Origin: JBNAVJ01 sp049700455
GTDB lineage: Bacteria; Bacteroidota; Ignavibacteria; Tepidaquicellales; Tepidaquicellaceae
NCBI GenBank assembly: GCA_049700455.1
Contig: JBNAVJ010000008.1
Location: forward strand, 41,517-105,516
Length of the DNA: 64,000 nucleotides
Reading direction: 5' to 3'
Both the position numbers and the translations under genes were made by a program. Shown piece after piece: positions 1-8,526 of the stretch (the first letter of the stretch is position 1; each line of letters starts with the position of its first letter). The notes below the pieces were generated by a model. It did not search any database, had not been told where the DNA came from, and worked only from the letters and a program-made list of their open reading frames with translations.

Positions 1-806
1 GGGTTATAGGATCAGGAAGATACTCTGTAGAAGTGCCTAACCTGAAACTTCCAAGAAATATTCCAGTAGAAGCCTTAGGATATAAATTAACCTATACCGG
101 CTATGAATCTTATATGGATGCTAATAATAAAAATGATTCTTCATACTATATAAATATTGCTGTTGAACAGGGACGTGATTCAATAACTTTGAGACCAACT
201 TTTCATCCACCCTCTAAGTTTGCAAGTAGTAGTGACTTTATAAAAAATCCGGATATTGCATCATTTCCAACGAAAGATCTTTACATAGCAGCACTTGGTG
301 TTGAAGTCCCACCACTTTATGACGATAACGAGTTGGTGGAACTTAAAAAAGGCGAAACCAAAAAGTTCAAAGATTTTGATATTAAGTTTGTTGATTTTGA
401 TTTTGGCAATATTCAAAAAGGTGGTTCAGAAATGATGAGTGGAAACTTTAAAATAGCAGCAATATTGGAAGTTAGTGATGGAAAGAAAACTGAAACCCTG
501 AAGACATACAAGATAAGCCACGGAGGTTCTGAGGATTATCAGACTGCAATGCACTCAAATCATCCCGGAATAGAATTTTATTTTGTTTCAATGAATGTTA
601 AAGATGATAAGTCAGGTGGCTCCACTGCTGTGATAGCAGTTGCAAATACCAGCAATAAGAATCAAACGGAGTCAATAATTGTTTCAGTCTCGCTTAAGCC
701 TTTTATTAATGTACTCTGGTCAGGCGTGCTTATTCTTTTTGTAGGCTATATTGTTGCTATGATAAAGCGACGAAAAGAAATTCTCTGGAATACCAATAAT
801 AAGTAA
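1..806 (+). CDS. CcmF-like cytochrome c biogenesis protein, C-terminal part (partial)
   Basis: The reading frame is open from the first bases of the window (first full codon at 3), so this is the 3' end of a gene that starts outside. A GTG at 33 could be mistaken for a start, but the coding sense continues upstream of it. The visible part is a soluble, beta-rich region followed by a single hydrophobic segment with the pattern KPFINVLWSG..LFVGY and a short basic tail (KRRKE). That ending matches the last membrane helix of CcmF/CcsA-family heme lyases, which attach heme to apocytochrome c at the periplasmic face of the membrane. Family assignment rests on the C-terminal helix only. No partner ccm genes lie downstream in this window. 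Confidence 0.6.
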   Translation, partial: VIGSGRYSVEVPNLKLPRNIPVEALGYKLTYTGYESYMDANNKNDSSYYINIAVEQGRDSITLRPTFHPPSKFASSSDFIKNPDIASFPTKDLYIAALGVEVPPLYDDNELVELKKGETKKFKDFDIKFVDFDFGNIQKGGSEMMSGNFKIAAILEVSDGKKTETLKTYKISHGGSEDYQTAMHSNHPGIEFYFVSMNVKDDKSGGSTAVIAVANTSNKNQTESIIVSVSLKPFINVLWSGVLILFVGYIVAMIKRRKEILWNTNNK

Positions 807-984
807 AATATAGACTTCTTCATACATACAATTCTGAAAAACCTCCTGTTAAAAAGAAACGGGATTAGAATGTCTGGAAAGACATGGTAAATTCTTGGAT
901 TGGTGGATTGGAATTACCTCTTCAAGTATCCATTCTCTAAATATTTCCGTTTATAGTTAAATTGTATTGCATTAAATTTATTTA

Positions 985-2745
985 ATGAAGTATTTTATAG
1001 CCTTGATATTATTGCTCTTCTGTGGTACACTCCATCCACAAATATATGTGAACGATATAACTTTCATCGGCAATTCGTATTTCAGCACGTTTGAATTACA
1101 GACTTCAATGGTAACTCAAAAAGGGCAACCATTTAACAATAAACAATTCGAACTCGATTTGAAAAACATCAGAAGTAAATACAAAGATTTTGGATTTTAT
1201 AATATTAGAATAACAAACTATCAAATTATCCCAAATGAAGATACTTCAACAGTAAATCTAAGAATTTTCTTAGTTGAAGGAGTGCGAAGCTCAATTGGAA
1301 AAATTAATCTTATAGGAAATAAAATTTTAAAAACAAACGAAATATTAAGTTTAATGACTACAAGGGTTGGCGACTATCTTAATGGAAGTATTTTGTTAAG
1401 CGATGTTAATGCAATTCTGGATCATTACGAAAAGCAGAATATGCCCTTTACAAAAGTTTCGATAGATGACATTTCGTTATATGAGCAGGAAGGAATACCC
1501 AAAGTTAATTTGAGTATCAAAATTCAAGAAGAAGCAACAGTTAAGGTTGAGCAGATAACAATTAAAGGAAACGAAGTTACAAATGAAAAGGTAATTTTGC
1601 GAGAATTAAAATTAGGCAGGGATAAACTGGTATCACGCGAAATTCTTGATGCCTGGCAGAAAAGACTTGAACGACTTAACATTTTTGAAACTGTTGAAAA
1701 ACCGAGAATATATCTCAATAAGACAACCGGTAAAGCAGGGCTTTTGATAGAAGTTAAAGAAGGAAATCTTAATACGTTTGATGGAATATTAGGATATTCA
1801 CCCCCTCTTAACAATGAGGAAAAAGGTTATTTCACCGGCATTGTAAATGTAATGTTTAAAAATGTGTTTGGTACCGGACGAAATGTTGAATTGAAATGGC
1901 AAAAACCCGACAGGTCATCACAGGAACTTGAATTTAAGTATTTTGAACCATATCTATTAGGTCTACCAATTAATTTAGCAGGAGCTTTTTTGCAGAGAAT
2001 ACAGGATTCTACATATACACGACGCAAAGTAGATACAAAATTTGATTTTCCATTTAGTGATAAAATTACGCTCGGAGTATCGTTTGGATATGATAGAGTT
2101 CTCCCTTCGGACGATACCACAAGTCAATTTTCTGTTTCTGATTCCCGCATAATTAGTTCTGGAATTGAATTGCGATATGATAGCCGGAATAGCGTTTATT
2201 ATCCTACAGGTGGTATTCTTTATAAGTTATATTATTCTTATGGTGATAAAAAAATCCTGAGTTTGAGAAACCAGCTTTTAAGTTCTGATGTAAATCAGAG
2301 TTTTTCTATTCAGAGATATTCAATGGAGCTTGAGAGTTATTTTTCGTTTTTCCGAAAGCAAAGCCTGCTATTGAGATTTGTAGTTCAAGAGGTGAAATCT
2401 GATAAACTTGAAAATGCAGATTATTTTAGAATAGGAGGAAATAAAAATATCAGAGGATATAGAGAAGAGCAGTTTCTTGCTTCAAGGCTTGCTTATGGAA
2501 ATACTGAATTTCGATATTCAATTTCCAGACGTGGTTTTCTGTTTGCTCTGTTTGATTATGGATATTATTACCGACAATCTGATGAAGTGTTAAATATTCC
2601 AAAGCAAGAGGGTTTTTTATATGGTTATGGAGTTGGACTGCGGGTTGAAACGGCAATCGGACTTGTTGGGGTAAGTTATTCCCTTGGAAAGGGAGACGGA
2701 CCTATAGAGGGAAAAATTAATTTTGGATTAATTAATGAATTTTAA
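985..2745 (+). CDS. Omp85/BamA-family outer membrane protein with POTRA domains
   Basis: The protein has 586 residues and begins with a signal peptide (residues 1-19, ending LHPQ). Residues about 20-265 form roughly three POTRA-like repeats, recognisable by GN.. turns such as ITFIGNSYF, INLIGNKIL and ITIKGNEVT. The rest is an amphipathic beta-barrel that contains the Omp85 signature IRGYREEQF and ends in phenylalanine, as outer membrane barrels do. Members of this superfamily insert or translocate proteins at the outer membrane (BamA, TamA) or act in lipid handling. At under 600 residues it is shorter than a true BamA, so it is more likely a TamA-like or auxiliary member. It converges on the small membrane gene that follows, with a 4-bp overlap of stop codons. 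Confidence 0.85.
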   Translation: MKYFIALILLLFCGTLHPQIYVNDITFIGNSYFSTFELQTSMVTQKGQPFNNKQFELDLKNIRSKYKDFGFYNIRITNYQIIPNEDTSTVNLRIFLVEGVRSSIGKINLIGNKILKTNEILSLMTTRVGDYLNGSILLSDVNAILDHYEKQNMPFTKVSIDDISLYEQEGIPKVNLSIKIQEEATVKVEQITIKGNEVTNEKVILRELKLGRDKLVSREILDAWQKRLERLNIFETVEKPRIYLNKTTGKAGLLIEVKEGNLNTFDGILGYSPPLNNEEKGYFTGIVNVMFKNVFGTGRNVELKWQKPDRSSQELEFKYFEPYLLGLPINLAGAFLQRIQDSTYTRRKVDTKFDFPFSDKITLGVSFGYDRVLPSDDTTSQFSVSDSRIISSGIELRYDSRNSVYYPTGGILYKLYYSYGDKKILSLRNQLLSSDVNQSFSIQRYSMELESYFSFFRKQSLLLRFVVQEVKSDKLENADYFRIGGNKNIRGYREEQFLASRLAYGNTEFRYSISRRGFLFALFDYGYYYRQSDEVLNIPKQEGFLYGYGVGLRVETAIGLVGVSYSLGKGDGPIEGKINFGLINEF

Positions 2746-3080
2746 CCGGTATTACGTTCCCGCTCGGCTTTTCTTTTAAAGAAATCAGAAATATAGAACA
2801 CAAATGCTAACAAAGTTACTACAGCCATAAGTATTATAATAGGATTCATTCTCAAAAAACCAACAATAAAAAAACTTACCATTGTAACACCAGTTAGAAT
2901 AACTCCTATATGAGCAGCAAGTGGATTTTCATTCTTAAGAAACAAGGAAATAACCAATAGTAGTATGCCTACAACCACAGATATTAATGAGGTGAGACTG
3001 TGTGGAGGAATAGTGTAACCATATATTCCAAGGGCAATAAGTATAATTGCGTTGAAAGCCATTACCTGATAATTCTTCAT
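2742..3080 (-). CDS. small integral membrane protein of unknown function
   Basis: About 112 residues with three or four hydrophobic segments and a basic C-terminal tail (FKRKAERER). An alternative upstream ATG would add nine residues (MFFIKYINI); I prefer the internal MKNYQVMAF start because it gives the more usual N-terminus, though neither start has a clear ribosome binding site. The pattern of short helices with glycines, and a proline-rich turn after the first helix, loosely recalls TMEM14-like proteins, but I do not recognise it with confidence. It stands alone and converges on the Omp85-type gene. Confidence 0.6.
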   Translation of the reverse strand: MKNYQVMAFNAIILIALGIYGYTIPPHSLTSLISVVVGILLLVISLFLKNENPLAAHIGVILTGVTMVSFFIVGFLRMNPIIILMAVVTLLAFVFYISDFFKRKAERERNTG

Positions 3081-3791
3081 AATATTAATATATTTTATAA
3101 AAAACAAAAATTATTATCTTACAGTTCCGTTCTAATATTTTAAGAAAATAAAAATAGTGTTTGTTCTGCTTATGATTTTTTTACTATGCATAATAGATAC
3201 ATAGAGGTTAGTCTCTTAAAATTTCTGAGACATATCAAATGTGATTTTACTAAAATGAAAAAAGATAAAAAAATCTTTTTGATCTTTAAATTTAAGATAA
3301 GATTAACACAAGACTGGCCACTTATTATTAAATATTGTTTCTAATTTCTAAAAGAAGGATTTACAGTTATGAGATATCCCAACAGAGTAGAGACTATATG
3401 TAAAATTAATCATTTGAAATGAGGGATATTTCAAATTACCGTAGGGTTTTTCTTTATAAATTTTAGTAAGCCTTTAGCTGGATCCATAATTCAAACGGTT
3501 TAAATGAAGTAGAAACTTTATTATGTCTATTGCCGATGGTTATGTTAAAACACAAAGGATGTTGTTTCTAAATAATATTGTAAAATCGATTGACAATAAA
3601 AAATTAATAATTATTTTTCAGTATTTCAGGGTTTTTTACAGGCAGAGTTTTATATGCCTGCGAGCAAAATCTCATAAAGAAAATAATTTTCTACTTAGTT
3701 TTTAAAGGGGGTTTTTAGATGTTTTGGTACTGTTAATCAATTAAGGATTTTGTAATTTGATAAAGTAAAAGAATAATGTAAAAGTTTTTTA
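3081..3791. other. 711-bp stretch without a convincing gene; several inverted repeats
   Basis: The only open frame of note (3523-3705, 60 residues) has no recognisable motif and no ribosome binding site, and I do not call it. Three short inverted repeats are visible. One is a 9-bp stem at 3412-3420/3428-3436 with a 7-nt loop. Another is an AT-only stem at 3259-3266/3273-3280. The third is a 6-bp CAGGCA/TGCCTG stem at 3639-3660. The segment 3374-3380 (atatccc) is also complementary to 3423-3429, which overlaps the 9-bp stem and would compete with it. This may be a long leader for the RapZ-like gene, or decayed sequence; the sequence alone does not decide. Confidence 0.4.
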
Positions 3792-4187
3792 ATGCTTAAA
3801 GTTAGAATATTTTCATTCAGTTATATATATAATGGAATTCCAGTGGACGAAACAGGTAACGGAGGTGGTTTTGTGTTTGACTGTCGTTATATAGTAAATC
3901 CCGGTCAGGTGGAAGAATTTAAATCATTAACTGGTAAAGATGCTCCCGTAAAAGAATTTCTTGATACCTTGCCTGAGATGCAATCTTTTCTTGAGAAGGT
4001 ATATTTTCTTATTGATTCTGCAATTGAAAATTATACTAAGAAAGAATTTACTAATTTAATGGTATGTTTTGGATGTACAGGAGGGCAACATAGATCAGTC
4101 TATGCGGCTGAGAAACTTGCTGAGCATCTTCAAGAGTTTTTCCCAGCTGTAAATATTGAGTTAATCCATAAGAATTTAAAGTTTTAA
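3792..4187 (+). CDS. stand-alone RapZ C-terminal-domain protein
   Basis: 131 residues corresponding to the C-terminal domain of RapZ (YvcJ). An N-terminal SFSY..GIP and a central FDCRYI.NPG match the family pattern, and the diagnostic GCTGGQHRS motif lies near residues 94-102. In Enterobacteria this domain binds small RNAs and glucosamine-6-phosphate and works with an N-terminal P-loop kinase domain; here the kinase domain is absent. It is followed one base later by a secreted nuclease gene, so the two are probably co-transcribed. What the lone domain does in this group is not established, and a nucleotide or sugar-phosphate binding role is inference. Confidence 0.8.
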   Translation: MLKVRIFSFSYIYNGIPVDETGNGGGFVFDCRYIVNPGQVEEFKSLTGKDAPVKEFLDTLPEMQSFLEKVYFLIDSAIENYTKKEFTNLMVCFGCTGGQHRSVYAAEKLAEHLQEFFPAVNIELIHKNLKF

Positions 4188-4188
4188 A

Positions 4189-5826
4189 ATGCATAAACGA
4201 ATAAAAGTAATTATTATTGCCGTTATATTAATTTTTAGTTCTAAAGTTTTTCCTCAGCCATTGATAAATTTTGATACGACTCTTACGAATAATACAGTTG
4301 CTAAAAATTTTTATGTAAAGAATCCTACTAACAAATTAATGCAGATATATGTAATAAGGACATTAACAGGAAAATTTTTCTTTAATATACCTCCATTTAC
4401 TATAAATCCTTTTGATAGTGTTCAGGTAACAGTGTACTTCCGAACAAACCAGAATGTTACATACCGTGATTTCTTAATTTTTGAAAATAATGTTTTGAAC
4501 AAATCAATAGTATATTATGTTCTTGCAACTGCTAAATATCCTGACACACTTTATCGCTTTACTCAGGGTTTATATGATGAACAGTTGAAAACAGCCATCC
4601 GTAACTTTACAACTCAGGGTTATGTTTCGTTGGGATATAATACAGCAAGGGATAAAATGTTTGAGTTTATAGATGATTACAATAACGATGATACAATTGA
4701 ATGTGTATATATTGGAAGGAAAATAAAAGCAGCTAACCGTACACAGGCACAAAATCAGGGATTTAACACCGAACACACTTATCCACAGAGTTTCTTTAAT
4801 TCAAGTGAACCTATGCTGAGCGATTTATTCCATTTGTTTCCTACAGACAATTATCCAAACACAATAAGGTCAAATTATCCATTTGGGATTGTGGTAAGTA
4901 ATATTACATGGGACTCGGCAGGCTCTAAACTTGGTAAGGATTACGAGGGAAGCATTGTTTTTGAACCTCGCAATGTTCATAAGGGTAATGTTGCAAGGGC
5001 ACTTTTTTATTTTGTTGTAAAGTATACAAATCTTGGCGGGTTTATGTCAGGAAAGCAGGAAACAGCGTTAAGACAGTGGAACATACAGGATACAGTAGAT
5101 TGGAAGGAACGCTTACGAAATGAAAGAATAGCCACATTTCAAAAAGTACGAAACCCCTTTATCGATCATCCAGAACTTGTTGATAGAATTCGCAGTACAT
5201 TTAGCACGATACCTGATGTTCCAAGACCAAAGATTTCAGCCTCACCTTTTTTAATTACTTTTGATACTCTTGCTGTTAATGATACTACAAGTTATTACCT
5301 TTCTATTATGAACTATGGGAAAGGGAATTTGAATATTACTTCAGTTAATTCCAATAGCCAGCAATTTATTGTAGAAACATTTCCTAATGTTGTGACAGAA
5401 GGGACATTAGGATTGGTAAAAATAAAATTCAAACCCACTGCTATAAATCAAACTTATACAGGTACTATTACAGTTAACAATTCAGACAGTACAATTAACA
5501 TTGTTGTTAAAGGATTTAGTAATTCTGTTATTAATGTTCATAAGATAGCAGATAAAGTCCCAGTGCAATTTACACTCCATCAAAATTATCCAAATCCATT
5601 TAATTCTACCACAAAGATTGTATTTGATGTTCCCTACACCTCAAGGATAAAAATCAATTTGTATGATGTTGCCGGAAAAATGATAGTTGATTTGGTCGAC
5701 GGTACCTACGAAGTTGGCTCATACGATTTTTTGTTTGATGCTTCTTTTCTCTCTACGGGCGTTTATTTTTTAAGGATGACATCGGGGAATTTTACTGCCA
5801 CAAAGAGGATATTTTATCTTAGATAG
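4189..5826 (+). CDS. secreted endonuclease I-family nuclease with type IX sorting domain
   Basis: A signal peptide (residues 1-23) is followed by a beta-rich region, then an endonuclease I (EndA/NucM) domain at about 120-340. The beta-beta-alpha-metal catalytic motif is at NTEHTYPQS, with the likely general base His196. Further family motifs are DLFHLFPTD, GNVARALFYF and the RNPFIDHPELV end of the domain. Residues about 345-445 form an Ig-like (ASPM/SPD-2 type) domain. The last 85 residues are a type IX secretion C-terminal domain opening with QNYPNPFN and ending with a basic strand (KRIFYLR). It should be exported across the outer membrane to degrade extracellular DNA or RNA for nutrients. 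It starts one base after the RapZ-like stop codon. Confidence 0.9.
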   Translation: MHKRIKVIIIAVILIFSSKVFPQPLINFDTTLTNNTVAKNFYVKNPTNKLMQIYVIRTLTGKFFFNIPPFTINPFDSVQVTVYFRTNQNVTYRDFLIFENNVLNKSIVYYVLATAKYPDTLYRFTQGLYDEQLKTAIRNFTTQGYVSLGYNTARDKMFEFIDDYNNDDTIECVYIGRKIKAANRTQAQNQGFNTEHTYPQSFFNSSEPMLSDLFHLFPTDNYPNTIRSNYPFGIVVSNITWDSAGSKLGKDYEGSIVFEPRNVHKGNVARALFYFVVKYTNLGGFMSGKQETALRQWNIQDTVDWKERLRNERIATFQKVRNPFIDHPELVDRIRSTFSTIPDVPRPKISASPFLITFDTLAVNDTTSYYLSIMNYGKGNLNITSVNSNSQQFIVETFPNVVTEGTLGLVKIKFKPTAINQTYTGTITVNNSDSTINIVVKGFSNSVINVHKIADKVPVQFTLHQNYPNPFNSTTKIVFDVPYTSRIKINLYDVAGKMIVDLVDGTYEVGSYDFLFDASFLSTGVYFLRMTSGNFTATKRIFYLR

Positions 5827-5878
5827 ATATTTGTCCTACCTTTTTTCTAAAGTTGATATCCCTTTAACAATATTATCG

Positions 5879-5911
5879 CTTGTTTCTTTACTAAACAGGG
5901 CTATTTTTTTT
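5879..5911 (+). terminator. possible rho-independent terminator after the nuclease gene
   Basis: A 7-bp stem (cttgttt/aaacagg, with one G-U pair) and a 7-nt loop are followed within five bases by a run of eight T. The stem is weak, so this is only a candidate end for the two-gene transcript upstream. Confidence 0.35.
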
Positions 5912-5983
5912 GAATTGTTTTAGAGCTCTGTTATTGTAATATTTATATGATTTGAATTAAAATTATATTCACGGAGGAACAAA

Positions 5984-7708
5984 ATGCTTGGAGATAACCA
6001 CATTCCCAATATGGGAAATTACGATGAAGTTTACAAAAATTTTTCTTACGAACAGGTCAAACAAGAACTCGGTTACAAAGATGGTGATATTATCAACATT
6101 GGAGAGTATTGCACTGATCGTATTTGCAGACTTGGTAAGGGTAATAAGCTGGCATTAATCTGGGAAGGACATACTGGTGAAGAGAAGCGCTATACATTTA
6201 ACGAAATGCGTCAGCTCACGAACACGATTGCCAGGTTTTTGCAAGAACTTGGAATTAAACCAGCAGAAAGAGTCTGTCTATTTATGGACAAAGTCCCTGA
6301 GCTGTATTTTGGTTTTCTGGGAATCCTCAAACTTGGTGCAATTGCTCAGCCATTATTTTCAGCCTTTGGTTCTGAATCACTTTTGACACGACTGGAAGAT
6401 GCTCAAACAGCAGCCATTTTTACACAAAAGAAACACCTTCCGAAAGTGAGAAATATTTTAAATCAACTACCCTACTTGAGGCATATTATTGTAGTTGATG
6501 ATGATGGTAGCAAACCTTTGCAGGACAGAGAAGTTGCTTTTAATATGGATAATTCGGAAAGAGTAGACCATTTTGATATATACCCATCGACAGCAGAAAC
6601 TCCTTCTGTTTTACACTATACATCTGGTACAACAGGAAAACCTAAAGGAGCTCAGCACGTTCACTCTTCTCTCATTTCTCAATATATTACAGCAAAATAT
6701 GTTCTTGATTTGAAAGAAAATGATATATATTGGTGTACAGCAGATCCGGGGTGGGTTACGGGAACATCATATGGAATTATTGGTGCCTGGTCAAATGGGG
6801 TTACACAATGTGTACTTGATGCAGGCTTTAAAGCAGAAACCTGGTATAAGTTTATTGAAAAGCACAGGATTACTGTGTGGTATTCAGCCCCTACCGCTAT
6901 TCGGGCACTGATGAAAGAGGGAAATGAAATAGTGAAGAAATATGATTTATCTTCACTCCGACACCTTGCAAGCGTTGGCGAACCTTTAAATGCGGAAGCA
7001 GTTTTGTGGTCAAAAGAGGTTTTTGGATTAATGTTTCACGATACTTACTGGCAAACAGAAACAGGAGCTATAGTTATTAGTAACTACCCCGGTATGAAAA
7101 TAAAACCAGGCTCAATGGGAAAGCCATTTCCTGGAATAACGGCTACTGTTGTGGATTTGAAAGAACATAAACCTCTTGAAAAACGTGGTATAGTTGGAAT
7201 GATAGCTCTAAAACCTAATTGGCCCTCTATGTTCAGGGCATATTGGAACAATGAAGCAACTTACAAAGCCAAGTTTCAGAATGGTTGGTATTTGTGTGGT
7301 GATAGAGCAAGCATAGATGAAGAAGGATACTTCTGGTTTGTAGGTAGAGATGATGACGTTATTAATACAGGGGGTCACTTAGTTGGTCCTTTTGAAATAG
7401 AATCTGCGTTACTTGAACATCCCGCAGTTGCTGAATCAGCAGTTGTTGGGAAACCTGATCCGATTAATATGGAAGTCGTAAAAGCATTTATAACTTTAAA
7501 ACCCGGAAATGAACCCTCAAAAATGCTTGAACTGGATATTATGAATTTTATCAGAAAAAAATTGTCACCTCTTGCTATGCCTCAGGAAATAGAATTTGTT
7601 AATTCATTACCAAAAACAAGAAGTGGGAAAATAATGAGAAGGGTACTTCGCGCTAAAGAATGGGGTGAGGAAATTGGAGATATATCTACTCTTGAAAATG
7701 ATATGTAA
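5984..7708 (+). CDS. acsA: AMP-forming acetate--CoA ligase (acetyl-CoA synthetase type)
   Basis: 574 residues of the ANL adenylating superfamily. The P-loop-like TSGTTGKPKG is at residues 213-222, followed by an acetyl-CoA-synthetase-like WCTADPGWVTG, the adenine-binding YWQTETG, and the hinge segment GRDDDVINTGGH. The catalytic lysine lies in the C-terminal LPKTRSGKIMRR. The enzyme makes acetyl-CoA (or another short acyl-CoA) from the acid, ATP and CoA in the cytoplasm. A strong ribosome binding site (ggagg) precedes the ATG. Substrate choice is not certain: the neighbours include an acyl carrier protein and an oxoamine synthase, so it might activate the acid used by that enzyme. The length fits the shorter Bacillus AcsA type rather than the roughly 650-residue Acs. 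Confidence 0.85.
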   Translation: MLGDNHIPNMGNYDEVYKNFSYEQVKQELGYKDGDIINIGEYCTDRICRLGKGNKLALIWEGHTGEEKRYTFNEMRQLTNTIARFLQELGIKPAERVCLFMDKVPELYFGFLGILKLGAIAQPLFSAFGSESLLTRLEDAQTAAIFTQKKHLPKVRNILNQLPYLRHIIVVDDDGSKPLQDREVAFNMDNSERVDHFDIYPSTAETPSVLHYTSGTTGKPKGAQHVHSSLISQYITAKYVLDLKENDIYWCTADPGWVTGTSYGIIGAWSNGVTQCVLDAGFKAETWYKFIEKHRITVWYSAPTAIRALMKEGNEIVKKYDLSSLRHLASVGEPLNAEAVLWSKEVFGLMFHDTYWQTETGAIVISNYPGMKIKPGSMGKPFPGITATVVDLKEHKPLEKRGIVGMIALKPNWPSMFRAYWNNEATYKAKFQNGWYLCGDRASIDEEGYFWFVGRDDDVINTGGHLVGPFEIESALLEHPAVAESAVVGKPDPINMEVVKAFITLKPGNEPSKMLELDIMNFIRKKLSPLAMPQEIEFVNSLPKTRSGKIMRRVLRAKEWGEEIGDISTLENDM

Positions 7709-7719
7709 TTTTAGTTGTT

Positions 7720-8187
7720 ATGAAATTATTATTAATATTATTTCTTTCCTTCACAGCTAATATTGTTGACTCAATTTTTGAACATCTGAATATGAATAAT
7801 GCTGTAACCTATGTAGCAGGTGCTATTAAAACTATAAGTTATAAAAACCATGATACTGCTGATACTAAGAGTCCCCTTATAAGAAAATGGATGATAGATC
7901 AGATTATAATTAATGGAAGGAAAGAAGATCCATCAGATTTTGAAATTGAGTTTTCATCAGATGGAACATATTACTTAATTGAAGATGATGAACCGGAAGA
8001 GGGAACATGGGAATTGGATGAGGAGAGTATGACAATAATTTTCAATCAAGGTACAGATGAAGAATTTAGCTGGGAAATTTTAACTCTTGATAAGACAAAG
8101 TTGGTTGTGAAAGAGACTTATGGAAAAACAGTTGCTGTTTATATATTAATTCCCTGGGTTGATTGGCGAGATCTAATTAGTGACTAA
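7720..8187 (+). CDS. exported lipocalin-like protein of unknown function
   Basis: 155 residues with a hydrophobic N-terminus that could be a signal peptide (MKLLLILFLSF). The C-terminal half looks like a small lipocalin-type barrel as found in Bacteroidota: a W-x-I/I-I-x-N-G opening, F..DGTY, a GTWELDEE strand and a closing TLDKTKLVV strand. It is very acidic in the middle (EDDEPEEGTWELDEE). It lies 11 bp after the acetyl-CoA ligase and 30 bp before the acyl carrier protein, so it is probably in the same transcript. A role in binding a lipid or other small hydrophobic ligand is plausible but not shown. Confidence 0.65.
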   Translation: MKLLLILFLSFTANIVDSIFEHLNMNNAVTYVAGAIKTISYKNHDTADTKSPLIRKWMIDQIIINGRKEDPSDFEIEFSSDGTYYLIEDDEPEEGTWELDEESMTIIFNQGTDEEFSWEILTLDKTKLVVKETYGKTVAVYILIPWVDWRDLISD

Positions 8188-8217
8188 ATTATAATAATTA
8201 AAATAAAGGAGCAAAAA

Positions 8218-8472
8218 ATGTCAGAAAATCTTAAAGACATCATTCTAAATTATGTTAAAAATGAATACCTTGAAGAAGGAGATGACCGGGAGGTAACTTA
8301 TGACACCCCATTGATTTCAGGAGGAATTGTTGATTCATTCTCTATGGTCTCTCTTAAGGTTTTTCTTGAGACCAAGTATAATATTCAGATTCCTGACGCC
8401 AAAGCGACTCCAGAAGCGTTTGACAGTGTTAATAACATTGTTAACCTCTTGAAAGAATTTGGTATAGAATAA
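8218..8472 (+). CDS. acyl carrier protein
   Basis: 84 residues with the four-helix ACP pattern. The phosphopantetheine attachment serine is Ser40 in GGIVDSFSMVSL, where the more usual DSL is replaced by DSF, followed by the helix II pattern VSLKVFLETKYNI.IPD. It is less acidic and more divergent than a housekeeping AcpP, and no fab genes are nearby. It has a good ribosome binding site (aaagga) and sits 54 bp upstream of a Kbl-type oxoamine synthase. That makes a dedicated acyl carrier for that enzyme likely, as is known for serine palmitoyltransferase loci in some Gram-negative bacteria. The carried acyl group is unknown. Confidence 0.85.
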   Translation: MSENLKDIILNYVKNEYLEEGDDREVTYDTPLISGGIVDSFSMVSLKVFLETKYNIQIPDAKATPEAFDSVNNIVNLLKEFGIE

Positions 8473-8526
8473 TTTAAAATTTAAAAATGACCAAAATTGG
8501 TCGTTAAACAACGGAGGTTATAGAAA

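Noticed and set aside
3211..3232. Possible insertion-sequence end: gtctc...gagac repeat resembling a tgtctc stretch near 63870
   Set aside because: The match is short and imperfect, there is no transposase frame, and no target duplication is seen.
3523..3705. 60-residue open frame in the gene-poor stretch
   Set aside because: No ribosome binding site, no recognisable motif, and an amino-acid make-up expected of random AT-rich sequence.
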